This document shows positions 24,450 to 32,453 of a stretch of DNA of 45,410 nucleotides, in pieces (positions within the stretch are counted from its first letter, which is position 1; every line of letters begins with the position of its first letter). This DNA comes from DASYXW01 sp035934405 (GTDB lineage Bacteria; Acidobacteriota; Terriglobia; UBA7540). The position numbers and the translations under genes were made by a program. The DNA lies in contig DASYXW010000066.1 in assembly GCA_035934405.1 (NCBI GenBank), forward strand, positions 1 to 45,410, given 5' to 3'. Below the pieces are notes generated by a model that made no database searches, was not told the origin of the DNA, and saw nothing but the letters and a program-made list of their open reading frames with translations.

Positions 24450-27261
24450 CCGGCGCCGACTGCACTAGTGAGCCCGCCGTTCCCATCACCGTCACGTTGT
24501 AGGTTCCTGCCGGAGTTCCCGGGTTTGAGACCGGTGGCGACGTGCTCGATCCGCCGCCGCAAGCGACGTACAAAAGCAGCGCGGCGAGGGTGGCTCCGAA
24601 CAGCAACGGACCAAACCACGTTTCGGATTTCGGGTTTCGGATTTCGTCTAACAAGAATTTTCCCTTTCCGAACCCCGAACCCCGAATCCCGAATCCCGCG
24701 AGGCCGACAAAAATGCCGAGAAGAGCCAACACTAGTCCCAGCCAGGCGGGCGGGCGGAACGCGGCAAATGCGCCGGCAGCGGCAGTCGAAAGCGTCAACT
24801 GTGAGGTGACGGCGCTCGCGCCCGGAGTGACGGTGGCGGGAGAAAAGGAACAGGTGGCGCGGCTCGGCAGGCCGGAGCAGCCGAGCGTGATGGCGCTCGG
24901 GAAGGCGCCGATCTTGGGCGTGACGGTGACGGTGTAGGTGGCGGATTGACCGGGCGAGACCGACGCGGTGGCAGGCGTGGCGCTCAAGGCGAAGTTGGTG
25001 ACGGTAATCGTGACTTTCGCTGACGCAGTGAGCGTGACGCCGTTGTTTGACGCCGTCAGGGTGACGGCGCTCGTGCCGAAGGGACAATTGATGCTCGCGC
25101 CGGAGCCCGAACCGCAAGCGCCGGAGAAGTTGTAGGTGAGCGGGCAACTGTGCGGGTCAGAAAACGCCAGGCCGGCGAGCGCGACGCTCGCGCCGGTGGG
25201 GGTGTTGCCGCTCGCCGTTTCGGTAGCGACGCCGTTCGCGGTGGGAATCGTCTTCAGGGCGGCGGTGAGCGCGTCGATGCGTCCGGCGCCGAACGTGTTA
25301 TTGGGAATCGGGCTGCCGAGCGGGTCAGCGTTATTGAGAAGCAGACCATGCAGCGTGGTGCGTGCGGTAACCGCGTCCACCGCGCCACTGGAGCCCGCCC
25401 GCAAGCATGGCGCGAGCTGCAGGAGGAGGGCGTCAACGCCGGCGGCGTGCGGGGCGGCGGCGGAGCTGCCGAAGAAGGGGTTTTCAAAGCTGCCGGCGCC
25501 AGTGACCGAAACGCCGTCAATGGCGCTCACGTCGGGCTTGACGCGGCCGTCGGCGGTGGGTCCGATGCTGCTGTAGAACTCGATGGTCGAGTTGGTGGAA
25601 TCGAGACACGAGGCGTCACCCGGGAAGGCGGTTGCGGCCACCGTGGCGGCGGAGCAGATGGCGCCGACGGAGATGACGCTGGCGGGCGACCCGCCGGCGT
25701 CGCCCTCGGCGGCGACGCTCCCGGTCGCGGTGTCGTAGTTCTGGCGCTGGAAGCTGGGCGGCGCGAGAGGGCGAAGCGCGGCCTGGGCGCACTCCGGCGT
25801 GAACACGAATAGGTCGAGCGTTTTCGGCGCCGATTGGTTCTTGGGGTTCTGGATGACGATGTCAAAGAAGCTCTGTGCGCCGGTGGAGTTGGTGTAGTCA
25901 AGGCAGGCCACGGGATTCGCGGTCCCTTCGCAGCTTTTGCCCACGCTGCTCGCGGCGACTTTGCCGGTGCTTTCGTCCACGAGATACAGGTCGTAATCGT
26001 TTGTCGAAGAACCGAAACTGTCATTCCAGTTGAGGATGATGGCCGCCTCGCCTTGGGGCGGAAGCAGGATCTTATCGGTCACCGTCGAGCCGAGCCCGAG
26101 AACGTCCGTGGTGCCGGCGCTGGGCTGGAACAGATGCAGATCGCCCGATGCGCCGACCATCGCCGCGCCATCAATCTTCGAGTCCACGTAAAGCCCTGCG
26201 TAGTGCGCCTCGGCCTCGTTGCCGACGGCGGTGAGCCAGGCGTGCAACGGATTCGAATTGTTGTTGAGCGCGCTCGCAGTGTTGGCGGAGACGGCGCTGG
26301 TGCCGTCGTAGGGGAGGCCGAAGAATCCGATGTCATCCGCGCCCACATCGGCGTTCGCGGCGATGTAGTTCACGGCCTGCTCAAAGGCCATGCTGGTGTC
26401 AAAGTTAGCGAAGAAAAGCTGCGCGCCGGGCGCGAGGTCGTGCACGATTTCGAGGAGTGCCGTGCCCTCGGCGCCCGCGCCGGGGAATCCGCAGCCCGCT
26501 GGCGGCAGACCTTCGAGGTCGTGATTGGCGCTGAACGATTGCGCCGTGATGCCGCCGCTCGCCGAGGTCAGCGTGCCCGAGGCGTTGCGCGTGCCGGTCG
26601 CGCCCGGCAAATCGCCGGTGGAAATGGGTCCGCCGGCGACGCCCGAGCATGTGGTGCAGCCAGTGGCAAAGATGCCCTTCAATCCATCCGAGATAGCGCC
26701 GACGCGGACCCCGGTGCCGTCCACGTGAAACATCGAGCGGACGAGGGTCGCTTTCAGAATCGCGTCGCCCTGCGATTCCACCGCGCCGGTGTGGACGCGA
26801 CCGTAATTGGGCAAGCTGACGAACTGGACGAACGGCAAGGCGGCTAGCTCGTCAAGCCGCGCGACCGGCACGCGCGCCTGTAAGAGCCGGTGCGCTTGGT
26901 CGCTGATTTCGATCGTCGCGCTAGCAGCGCGCAACTGCTGCAAACTCTTCTCCGTCGCCGCCGCGACCTGCACGTAGACCTGAACCTCACCGCTCGAATT
27001 GATGCGCATGTGGCGGGCCTCGACGGCATCACGCGCGGTCTTGGGCATGGTCTCGATGGAGAAGCCGAGCGGCGGGGAGAGGCGGGCTCTGACGGCGAGC
27101 GGCCCCCGCACCTGTGGGATTGAAGCGGCGAGCGAGGCGAGAGGGGTAGCGAGTTTCGGATTTCGCTCGGGCGCTGCGGCGTACGTCAAGGTGGGGGACA
27201 ACACTGCGAGTACCGACAGCAAGAGGAGACCTGCGGCGGCAGAGCTCGGGCGACGTTTCAT
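24430..27261 (-). CDS. Large S8 subtilase-like surface protein with Ig-like tail
   Basis: The 943-residue protein has a signal peptide (1-28), a subtilase-type core and a modular tail. The Asp motif is VGAISDG (Asp192) and the Ser motif FGSSAAAPHAAG (Ser600). The usual HGT block reads AEGTALLEIVHDLAPGA, so Glu265 stands where His is expected; relatives with this block are common in bacteria. The tail has two Ig-like/BACON-type stretches (about 700-830), two membrane helices (about 835-855 and 883-900) separated by a heptamer-encoded loop, and a CGGG segment followed by TVMGTAGSL. Activity is uncertain. The start is ATG 27261, with GAGGT 7 nt upstream. It follows aroB after a double hairpin, so it is probably a separate unit. 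Confidence 0.8.
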   Translation of the reverse strand: MKRRPSSAAAGLLLLSVLAVLSPTLTYAAAPERNPKLATPLASLAASIPQVRGPLAVRARLSPPLGFSIETMPKTARDAVEARHMRINSSGEVQVYVQVAAATEKSLQQLRAASATIEISDQAHRLLQARVPVARLDELAALPFVQFVSLPNYGRVHTGAVESQGDAILKATLVRSMFHVDGTGVRVGAISDGLKGIFATGCTTCSGVAGGPISTGDLPGATGTRNASGTLTSASGGITAQSFSANHDLEGLPPAGCGFPGAGAEGTALLEIVHDLAPGAQLFFANFDTSMAFEQAVNYIAANADVGADDIGFFGLPYDGTSAVSANTASALNNNSNPLHAWLTAVGNEAEAHYAGLYVDSKIDGAAMVGASGDLHLFQPSAGTTDVLGLGSTVTDKILLPPQGEAAIILNWNDSFGSSTNDYDLYLVDESTGKVAASSVGKSCEGTANPVACLDYTNSTGAQSFFDIVIQNPKNQSAPKTLDLFVFTPECAQAALRPLAPPSFQRQNYDTATGSVAAEGDAGGSPASVISVGAICSAATVAATAFPGDASCLDSTNSTIEFYSSIGPTADGRVKPDVSAIDGVSVTGAGSFENPFFGSSAAAPHAAGVDALLLQLAPCLRAGSSGAVDAVTARTTLHGLLLNNADPLGSPIPNNTFGAGRIDALTAALKTIPTANGVATETASGNTPTGASVALAGLAFSDPHSCPLTYNFSGACGSGSGASINCPFGTSAVTLTASNNGVTLTASAKVTITVTNFALSATPATASVSPGQSATYTVTVTPKIGAFPSAITLGCSGLPSRATCSFSPATVTPGASAVTSQLTLSTAAAGAFAAFRPPAWLGLVLALLGIFVGLAGFGIRGSGFGKGKFLLDEIRNPKSETWFGPLLFGATLAALLLYVACGGGSSTSPPVSNPGTPAGTYNVTVMGTAGSLVQSAPVTLTVQ
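24621..24697. repeat. Two heptamer arrays within the S8-like gene
   Basis: TTTCGGA, TTTCGGG, TTTCGGA, TTTCGTC (24621-24648) and GAACCCC, GAACCCC, GAATCCC, GAATCCC (24670-24697) are tandem heptamers. They are read in frame on the minus strand as a Gly/Phe/Ile/Arg-rich loop (GFGIRGSGFGKGKF) between two membrane helices of the protein. Confidence 0.85.
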
Positions 27262-27363
27262 CGCGGTGACCTCATGCGTCGCGCCGGGAGCAGATCCGGC
27301 GCGGGGCATGGCTCATTTTATCCGTTTCCGGAAGGAAAAAAGAAATCAATGATTGGGCGGCCC

Positions 27364-27406
27364 GGAAAGGCGAAGCCTTTCCGCACAGCAGGGCGGCAAA
27401 GCCGCC
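27364..27406. terminator. Double hairpin between aroB and the S8-like gene
   Basis: GGAAAGGC-GAA-GCCTTTCC (27364-27382) and GGCGGC-AAA-GCCGCC (27392-27406) are two perfect stem-loops in tandem, just downstream of the aroB stop on the minus strand. Without a T-tract they are not textbook intrinsic terminators; they may end the aroB transcript or be a REP-like repeat. Confidence 0.5.
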
Positions 27407-27416
27407 GGCGCGACCG

Positions 27417-28523
27417 TTAGCCGCGCTGCCCATCACGCTGGACGTCGCGAAAGGCAGCCGCCGCTTCGCGCAATTCCACATCGGTAACGATGCGCACCTT
27501 GCCGATGCGCTCCGGAATCACCCAATGAATCCTGCCGGCCACGGTCTTCTTGTCCTGCGGAAGCAGCCGCGCGACGCCTGCCGGAGCCAGATCCCGAATC
27601 GGCGGCAGCGGACCCACGGCGCGCACCAAGCGAACGATTCGTGCGGCATCGGAGTCGGTTGCACCGGCGGCGGGCTTGAGGACGCCCAGCCGCTCGGCGA
27701 GCCGCGTGACCACGAGCAGGCCCCACCCGACGGCTTCGCCGTGCGTGAAGCGGCGGTACGCGGTGGCTTCTTCGAGCGCGTGCGCGAAGGTGTGGCCGAG
27801 GTTCAGCACGTGGCGCAGGCTACGCTCGCGCTCGTCGCGGTTCACGATGTCCACCTTGACTTTCACGGCGGCAGCGATGATCGAGTCGAGTTGGTTCACA
27901 TCGGTTGCCTGCACTGAGAGGAGTCTCGATTCGAGCTGTTCAAACAGCGGCGCGCCGGCCAGGATGCCGTGCTTCACCACTTCGTAGAGTCCAGAGCGAA
28001 ACGCGCGAGGGCTGAGCGACGCGAGCACGCGAGGGTCGGAGGCGACGAGCCGCGGCGGGTAGAATGTGCCCACCAGGTTTTTCATCGCGCCGACGTTCAC
28101 CGCCGTCTTGCCGCCAACGGAGCTATCCACCTGCGCCAGCAGCGTGGTGGGCGCTTGAACGCAGTCGATGCCGCGCATATAGGTGGAAGCGATAAAGCCG
28201 CCGAGGTCGCCGATGACGCCGCCCCCGAAGAGCACCACGAGCGACCGGCGGTCGGCGTGGAGAGCGAGCAGCCGCGCGGCCACGGCCTCGACCTGCGCCA
28301 GCGACTTCGAGCCTTCTCCTTCCGGTACAAGGATGGCGCCGGCGCGGCGAAGCCCGCTCTCGGTACGAAACAGGCGTGCCCAGCGGCGCCACGGCCGGAG
28401 CTCGGAGAGAATGAAGATGGACGAATAGCGCTCGGGCCGGAGATCACGAAGCGCCCGCCACGCGCCGCGGCCGACGATGACGTCATAGCGAGAGCTTGCG
28501 GCGTGGACATGAAATCGCTGCAT
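27417..28523 (-). CDS. aroB: 3-dehydroquinate synthase
   Basis: The 368-residue enzyme makes 3-dehydroquinate from DAHP, the second step of the shikimate pathway, with NAD and a divalent metal. EGEGSKSL, the NAD-binding GGGVIGDLGGFIASTYMRG, PTTLLAQVDSSVGGKTAVN and the metal ligands in LNLGHTFAHALE and FTHGEAVGWG are all present. The start is ATG 28523, 25 bp after the M28 gene on the same strand; the frame upstream overlaps that gene and is not AroB-like. No other aro gene is nearby; its place in the tat-M28 group may only reflect shared transcription. Confidence 0.95.
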   Translation of the reverse strand: MQRFHVHAASSRYDVIVGRGAWRALRDLRPERYSSIFILSELRPWRRWARLFRTESGLRRAGAILVPEGEGSKSLAQVEAVAARLLALHADRRSLVVLFGGGVIGDLGGFIASTYMRGIDCVQAPTTLLAQVDSSVGGKTAVNVGAMKNLVGTFYPPRLVASDPRVLASLSPRAFRSGLYEVVKHGILAGAPLFEQLESRLLSVQATDVNQLDSIIAAAVKVKVDIVNRDERERSLRHVLNLGHTFAHALEEATAYRRFTHGEAVGWGLLVVTRLAERLGVLKPAAGATDSDAARIVRLVRAVGPLPPIRDLAPAGVARLLPQDKKTVAGRIHWVIPERIGKVRIVTDVELREAAAAFRDVQRDGQRG

Positions 28524-28548
28524 GGGAAAGCTAAGAGCTGGGAGTTCG

Positions 28549-29583
28549 CTAGCGCACGTGCGGCGAGTTGCCGAGTTCTTGGAGCATGGCGAGCACCACG
28601 CGGCCCACAACCTCGAGGCTTTGCGGGCTGCAATGCTCGACGGTGTCCTGGGCCGTGTGCCAGTAAATGTTCCAATCCGGATCACCGGGGCTGGATCGGG
28701 CGTTGGGGCCGTAATCAAAGTCGATGAGGTCAACCGAAGCCACGCCGGCGGCGAGCCAGGGGTCGTAGTCGTCACCACCTACCGTCACAGATTGCCGATC
28801 GAGGAAGTAGCGGCTGTAGCCTAGACGCCGCGCCGTGCTGAATTCCAACTCGGTAAGCCAGGACGTTGAGCCGGGATCCCGCCGGATATCAAGCTTGGCG
28901 TCGCCAATCATGTCCACCAGGATCATGGCTTTCACGCGGTTCAATTCGCCTTCGGAGGTGAGGCGCGCCACCAGATGCTTGCTGCCGTACGTGTTGTCGG
29001 GGTCCTGCCACTGCTCCCGCACCGACTCTTCCCCGTCAAACCAGACCAGCCACAGGGTGTCGGGGCCGCGCCGCTTGGCCAGCACGCGCGCCAGTTCCAG
29101 CACCAGCGCCGCGCTCGACCCGCCGTCATTGGCGCCGACGAATCTGAACTGATCGAAGCGCTTGGTGTCGTAGTGGCCCGCCACCATCACCACGTCCGGC
29201 TTGGCGCCGGGAATCTTTACGATGAGGTTGGTCATGGGGATGTTGCCGGCCGGAGTCGAAGCGGTGAACGAGTCCTCTTCCACCTCGCAGCCGCTCTGCT
29301 TCAACTCGCGAATCATCCAAGCGCGCGCTTCGTCAAGAGCTTTGGAGCCCGACGGCCGCGGCCCAAAGGCGACGAGCCTCTTCAAATCGTTGAAGGCGCG
29401 CCCGCCGTCAAAGGCCGGAATTTCAGAGGCGGCCGAAATCTTTGCGGACACGCTGCGGGGAGTGTCGGCAGAGCGGCTAACGGCCGGCTGCGGCGCGCGC
29501 AAGCTGGCGACAGCCATCACGGGCACGGCCGCCGCCACAAGCACAAATCTCAGATTCCAAATTTGAGATTTCAACTTCATCAT
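28549..29583 (-). CDS. M28-family metalloprotein, glutaminyl-peptide cyclotransferase-like
   Basis: The 344-residue exported protein has a membrane-spanning signal (about 13-32) and the M28 zinc-site order: His in GHYDTKRF, Asp in GANDGGSSA, Glu in WFDGEES, Asp in LVDMIGD and His late in WHTAQDTVEH. The phrases FVGANDGGSSAALVLELAR and the DGEES...W...YGSKHL block are closer to glutaminyl-peptide cyclotransferase than to typical aminopeptidases. That enzyme turns N-terminal Gln into pyroglutamate. Either activity is possible. ATG 29583 or 29580 starts the protein. Residues 3-12 (KLKSQIWNLR) are encoded by a heptamer array. It lies directly downstream of tatC. Confidence 0.8.
   Translation of the reverse strand: MMKLKSQIWNLRFVLVAAAVPVMAVASLRAPQPAVSRSADTPRSVSAKISAASEIPAFDGGRAFNDLKRLVAFGPRPSGSKALDEARAWMIRELKQSGCEVEEDSFTASTPAGNIPMTNLIVKIPGAKPDVVMVAGHYDTKRFDQFRFVGANDGGSSAALVLELARVLAKRRGPDTLWLVWFDGEESVREQWQDPDNTYGSKHLVARLTSEGELNRVKAMILVDMIGDAKLDIRRDPGSTSWLTELEFSTARRLGYSRYFLDRQSVTVGGDDYDPWLAAGVASVDLIDFDYGPNARSSPGDPDWNIYWHTAQDTVEHCSPQSLEVVGRVVLAMLQELGNSPHVR
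29543..29570. repeat. Heptamer array at the M28 gene start
   Basis: CAAATCT, CAGATTC, CAAATTT, GAGATTT are four degenerate heptamers in a row. On the minus strand they encode the polar start of the M28 signal sequence. Confidence 0.7.
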
Positions 29584-29653
29584 CCGATCACCCAATCACT
29601 CAATGACTCAACCACTCAATCGCTTAGTCACTCAATCGCCCGATGACTCAATC
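29582..29653. repeat. Octamer array between tatC and the M28 gene
   Basis: Nine consecutive 8-bp units close to ACTCAATC (four exact copies, others such as ACCCAATC, ACTCAACC, GCCCGATG) fill the spacer. The array also supplies the last codons of tatC (RAIESSGD) and the first base of the M28 start codon. Confidence 0.9.
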
Positions 29654-30453
29654 GCTCTCGCCCGCTTGCGCCTCGCCACCAGCCACGAAAGCCCAATGCT
29701 GAGCACATAAAGCCCGACCAGCGGAATCCACACGATAAACATGGTGGCGAGATCGTTCGTGGGCACGATGCCCGCCGCCAGCACCGCCGTAATCAAGATG
29801 GCGTAACGCACGTGCTTCCACAGGAAGCGCGGCGTAACGATGCCGATGAAGGAGAGAATCAGGATGGCCACGGGCAGCTCAAACACCAGTCCCACGCCCA
29901 CCATAATCGTCATGGTGAGGTCCATGTACTCGTTGATCGTGACCATGGGGGTGAAGTTGTGTCCGTAGCCCACCAGGAATCGCAGCGCGGCGGGAAACGC
30001 CAGACGGTAGGCGAAAAATCCGCCCGACATAAAGAGGCCGCTGGTGAGAATCACAAACGGCCAGACGTATTTTTTTTCGTTCCGGTAAAGGCCGGGTGAA
30101 ATGAACTGCCAGATTTGGAAAAGCACGAACGGCGAGGCCAGAAACAAGCCGCCCATCAGTGCCAGCTTCACGTACAGATTAAAGGGGTCAACCGGATTCG
30201 TGTAAACCAGCTTGTCGGGCAGGTGGAGCGCGATCAGGGTTTGGGTGAGCGGGCGCGCCAGGTAGTTGTAAATGTTCTGAGCGAAATAGAAGCAGATTCC
30301 CGCCGCCGCCACAATCGCGATGATCGAGCGCACCAGCCGCTTGCGCAGTTCCTCGAGGTGCTCGAGGAACGACATCTGCTTGCCGCTCAGTTGATCTTCT
30401 TCGGGATCAGGATTCAAGCTTGGGCGGGGCGGGTTCGGGATCGTGGTGGACAT
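29632..30453 (-). CDS. tatC: Twin-arginine translocase subunit TatC
   Basis: The 273-residue protein has the six membrane helices of TatC, the receptor for twin-arginine signal peptides. The N-terminal SFLEHLEELRKRL, the FxSPGLYRNEKKYVWPF block and the periplasmic loop with NEYMDL are classic. The cytoplasmic C-terminus ends in residues encoded by an octamer repeat, beyond the conserved part. Its first 47 bp overlap the 3' end of the TatA/B-type gene, so the pair is coupled. Confidence 0.96.
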   Translation of the reverse strand: MSTTIPNPPRPSLNPDPEEDQLSGKQMSFLEHLEELRKRLVRSIIAIVAAAGICFYFAQNIYNYLARPLTQTLIALHLPDKLVYTNPVDPFNLYVKLALMGGLFLASPFVLFQIWQFISPGLYRNEKKYVWPFVILTSGLFMSGGFFAYRLAFPAALRFLVGYGHNFTPMVTINEYMDLTMTIMVGVGLVFELPVAILILSFIGIVTPRFLWKHVRYAILITAVLAAGIVPTNDLATMFIVWIPLVGLYVLSIGLSWLVARRKRARAIESSGD

Positions 30454-30814
30454 AGGTGGCCTCGGTCGGGCCGTTCGATTCGCTCGTTGAGCTCATCAAG
30501 CTCTTCGGGCCCTTCGTGCTCTCGGGGCGCTCCAGGTTTCGGATCTCGTCCTCCAGCGTGCTCATCAGCTCGCGCGACGTGTGGCGCAACTCCTCCAGCG
30601 GGCTCAGCGCCTTCTGCTCGGTTGCCTCGCCGCCCGGCCGGTCGAGGTTGCGGATCTCGTCTTCCAGCGAAAACCGCAGCTCCGATGACGCCCGCCGCAA
30701 CTCGCCCAGGCCCTTCCCCAGCACGCGGGCAATCTCCGGCAGCTTCTTGGGCCCGAATAGCAGAAAGGCGATAAACAGAACGAAAGCGATCTCTTCAAAT
30801 CCGCCCGTAAACAA
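30407..30814 (-). CDS. Sec-independent translocase TatA/TatB-family protein
   Basis: The 135-residue protein has one N-terminal membrane helix (FEEIAFVLFIAFLLFGPKKLPEIAR, the FGP hinge included) and an amphipathic helix, the TatA/B design. The C-terminal tail is about 80 residues and carries two copies of the same block, SLEDEIRNLDRP and TLEDEIRNLERP, about 35 residues apart, so part of the tail arose by duplication. The length and charged tail suit either TatB or a bifunctional TatA. The start is TTG 30814 with AGAGG 7 nt upstream. A near-consensus promoter lies just ahead. Only one TatA/B homologue is in the window. Confidence 0.9.
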   Translation of the reverse strand: MFTGGFEEIAFVLFIAFLLFGPKKLPEIARVLGKGLGELRRASSELRFSLEDEIRNLDRPGGEATEQKALSPLEELRHTSRELMSTLEDEIRNLERPESTKGPKSLMSSTSESNGPTEATYVHHDPEPAPPKLES

Positions 30815-30833
30815 TCCTCAACCTCTCGTGTTT

Positions 30834-30862
30834 ATGATAGGAGGGGGGTGGGATGTTGTCAA
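30834..30862 (-). promoter_or_regulatory. Near-consensus sigma70-type promoter for the tat operon
   Basis: On the minus strand TTGACA (30862-30857), a 17-nt spacer and TATCAT (30839-30834) match the -35 and -10 consensus at six and five of six positions. The start of transcription should fall near 30827, giving a leader of about 13 nt before the TTG at 30814 that includes the Shine-Dalgarno. Confidence 0.7.
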
Positions 30863-30877
30863 GGTTATGTAAGATTC

Positions 30878-31614
30878 GGTAGTGTCTCAGTTTGATTTCT
30901 CAGCGCAGTCCGTGGGGCGCGTCGCGCGATTAAGCAGGAACGTATGTCAACCGAATCAAGTCATCGGCGATTAAATCGCTGGCCACCAGATGGAGCGGCG
31001 GCCGGGGGCCGGCGAAGAATGGCTTGCCACCACCAAGCACGACGGGGCGGAGGTAGAGTCGATACTCATCGATAAGACCGGCATCGGTCAGGCTTTGCGC
31101 CAGGACTGGGCCGCCAACGTGAATCTCGCCAGCCAATTCAGCCTTCAGCCTGCGTATCACCTTTTCAAGGTCATCCGCGACAAGCGTGGCGTTGGGGCCG
31201 GCTGACTTGAGGGAATGCGACACAACCCACTTCGGCTGGCTCCGCCACGCCACCGCGAAGGCTCGGTCGTCCGCGTCCCAATCAGGAAGATCTTCGTCCC
31301 AATAACGCATGATCTCGTACATGCGGCGACCGTAGATGAGGCCCGTCAGGCCACGCACCTGCTCGATGAAGTGACCGAAGGCCGCGGGTACAGGCGACCC
31401 AAGCTTCATGTGGTCGACGTAGCCATCGAGGGACTGGCTCAATCCGTAGACAAGTTTTGCCATGCCGCTAATCTCCTCCCAGGTGCTTCAGAGTAGCATG
31501 AGCCGACTGTCGCGCACGAGGTGAGGTTGAACACTATCTGCGCGCCGCATTGTCGGTGTGACCAATAACCAGAGGTCCGTTTCCCAATCCCGAGATTCAA
31601 ACTGAGACACCACC
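30878..31614. mobile_element. Inverted-repeat-bounded segment carrying a DHFR-family gene
   Basis: The left end GGTAGTGTCTCAGTTTGA (30878-30895) and the complement of the right end at 31597-31614 (GGTGGTGTCTCAGTTTGA) agree at 17 of 18 bases. Similarity continues a few bases inward (CTCAG / CTCGG) with one gap. The 737-bp segment holds one gene, a dihydrofolate-reductase-family protein, and no transposase. No target-site duplication is obvious. It may be a non-autonomous element or transposon relic. Confidence 0.45.
30930..31463 (-). CDS. Dihydrofolate-reductase-family protein (RibD C-terminal type)
   Basis: The 177-residue protein is of the YwjB/YyaP group, related to the reductase domain of RibD and to DHFR. 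SLDGYVD, LIYGRRMYEIM, a WVVSHSL segment, EIHVGGPVLAQSL (cofactor phosphate loop) and YLRPVVLGGGKPFF are the family hallmarks. Members bind NADPH; substrates of most are unknown, so antifolate resistance cannot be claimed. A strong Shine-Dalgarno (GGGAGGAG) lies about 8 nt before the ATG. The gene sits alone inside an inverted-repeat pair and reads toward the tat operon. Confidence 0.88.
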   Translation of the reverse strand: MAKLVYGLSQSLDGYVDHMKLGSPVPAAFGHFIEQVRGLTGLIYGRRMYEIMRYWDEDLPDWDADDRAFAVAWRSQPKWVVSHSLKSAGPNATLVADDLEKVIRRLKAELAGEIHVGGPVLAQSLTDAGLIDEYRLYLRPVVLGGGKPFFAGPRPPLHLVASDLIADDLIRLTYVPA

Positions 31615-31648
31615 CATCGCGCGCTGCTGTTCTAATTTATCTCGTGGC

Positions 31649-31666
31649 GCCGGCCTAAAGGCCGGC
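31649..31666. other. GCCGGCC hairpin
   Basis: GCCGGCC (31649-31655), loop TAAA, GGCCGGC (31660-31666) is a perfect 7-bp stem, of the short palindromic-repeat type often scattered in high-GC genomes. No T-tract follows. Confidence 0.5.
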
Positions 31667-31781
31667 TCTACACTTAAATTTAGGACAATACCCATGGCCT
31701 GGTCGTGACTGAGTTTGAGGTTTCCTGAACGGACTTCCTAATCCAGGACACGATGGTCTGCCTGAAGGAAACAAAAAACAC

Positions 31782-31809
31782 TTGACAGGCTAGTAACTCA
31801 TGATAGACT
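31782..31809 (+). promoter_or_regulatory. Promoter-like motif with no clear target gene
   Basis: TTGACA (31782-31787), a 16-nt spacer and TAGACT (31804-31809) fit a sigma70 promoter. A GGAGGA follows near 31825, but the frames behind it are unrecognised. It may drive a small RNA or a decayed gene. Confidence 0.3.
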
Positions 31810-32075
31810 ATGAGCAGATTGGAGGACCCCGCTGCTGTTATGCCCTTGAACTGCCGCAATGCGTCCTGGCGCGAGCCCCCGATACAAATGGCTCCCCGAC
31901 GGCTGCGTGTCCGCGCTGGATTTGATGAAGACGCAAGACTTAAACGAACTGTCAAGCTATCTCCCATGTTTTCTATAGCTTGCTCAAACGAACTGTTTCG
32001 TATTAAGCACTGTGTTTTCTTGAAGATAAGACGTTATTTCTCGAAAACATTCGTTCGCCCAAAGGCCAGGGCGGA

Positions 32076-32292
32076 CCCGGGCGGTGCCCGGGATGAAAGC
32101 GGAACCGAGGGAGGAATGACGGTCAAACCGGGAATGTTACTAAAAGTAAGTAAGTTGAATCCGAACGCAGCAGGCCCGATTTGCCACCGGCGGGGGGCGA
32201 GTGGGTTTGAGCCATGACCGCAAGCCCGTCTTCACACCCGCACGATCATTTACCCAGGCTTAGCGGCAGCGCCGGAGCTAACCCGATAATCA
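32076..32292. repeat. Dispersed repeat, copy B (217 bp)
   Basis: It aligns without gaps to 3470-3686 in the same orientation (24 mismatches by hand count). As in copy A, a short frame ending SGFEP overlaps by ATGA with one starting MTASPSSH. In this copy the second frame happens to run on into the S41 protease gene, but the protease has its own start at 32454. Confidence 0.8.
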
Positions 32293-32404
32293 CAAACCGT
32301 CAACGTAATTCACTATCCACCGCCTTGCTCGTCTCCAGCCTTGATCCGGCAGGTGTCGGCGGGCAATCGGCGGGGCAACGAACGGCGGCCAGCGGACATC
32401 CGTA

Positions 32405-32413
32405 TGCTATACT
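32405..32413 (+). promoter_or_regulatory. Extended -10 promoter element for the S41 protease
   Basis: TG-C-TATACT at 32405-32413 is an extended -10 box about 40 bp before the ATG at 32454. No strong -35 box accompanies it, as is usual for extended -10 promoters. Confidence 0.4.
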
Positions 32414-32453
32414 GGGCTTGAAGACTCAGGTCCGGGGACAAACAGGAGAGCAC

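Larger units (their letters stand above)
31615..32453. other. Gene-poor stretch with hairpin, promoter-like site and repeat copy B
   Basis: No convincing gene lies here. From left to right: a GCCGGCC-TAAA-GGCCGGC hairpin (31649-31666), a sigma70-like motif (31782-31809), a stretch of lower GC near 31950-32060, repeat copy B (32076-32292) and an extended -10 element ahead of the S41 gene (32405-32413). A 135-codon frame starting at 31810 has no recognisable family and ends inside the repeat. Confidence 0.55.

Noticed and set aside
25834..26847. A 337-codon plus-strand frame
   Set aside because: It is antisense to the S8-like gene and has no recognisable domain.
29582..29653. Possible CRISPR array
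   Set aside because: The octamers are directly tandem with no spacers, and no cas gene is in the window.
32214..32453. N-terminal extension of the S41 protease
   Set aside because: The extension crosses dispersed repeat copy B; a Shine-Dalgarno, ATG and signal anchor are present at 32454.
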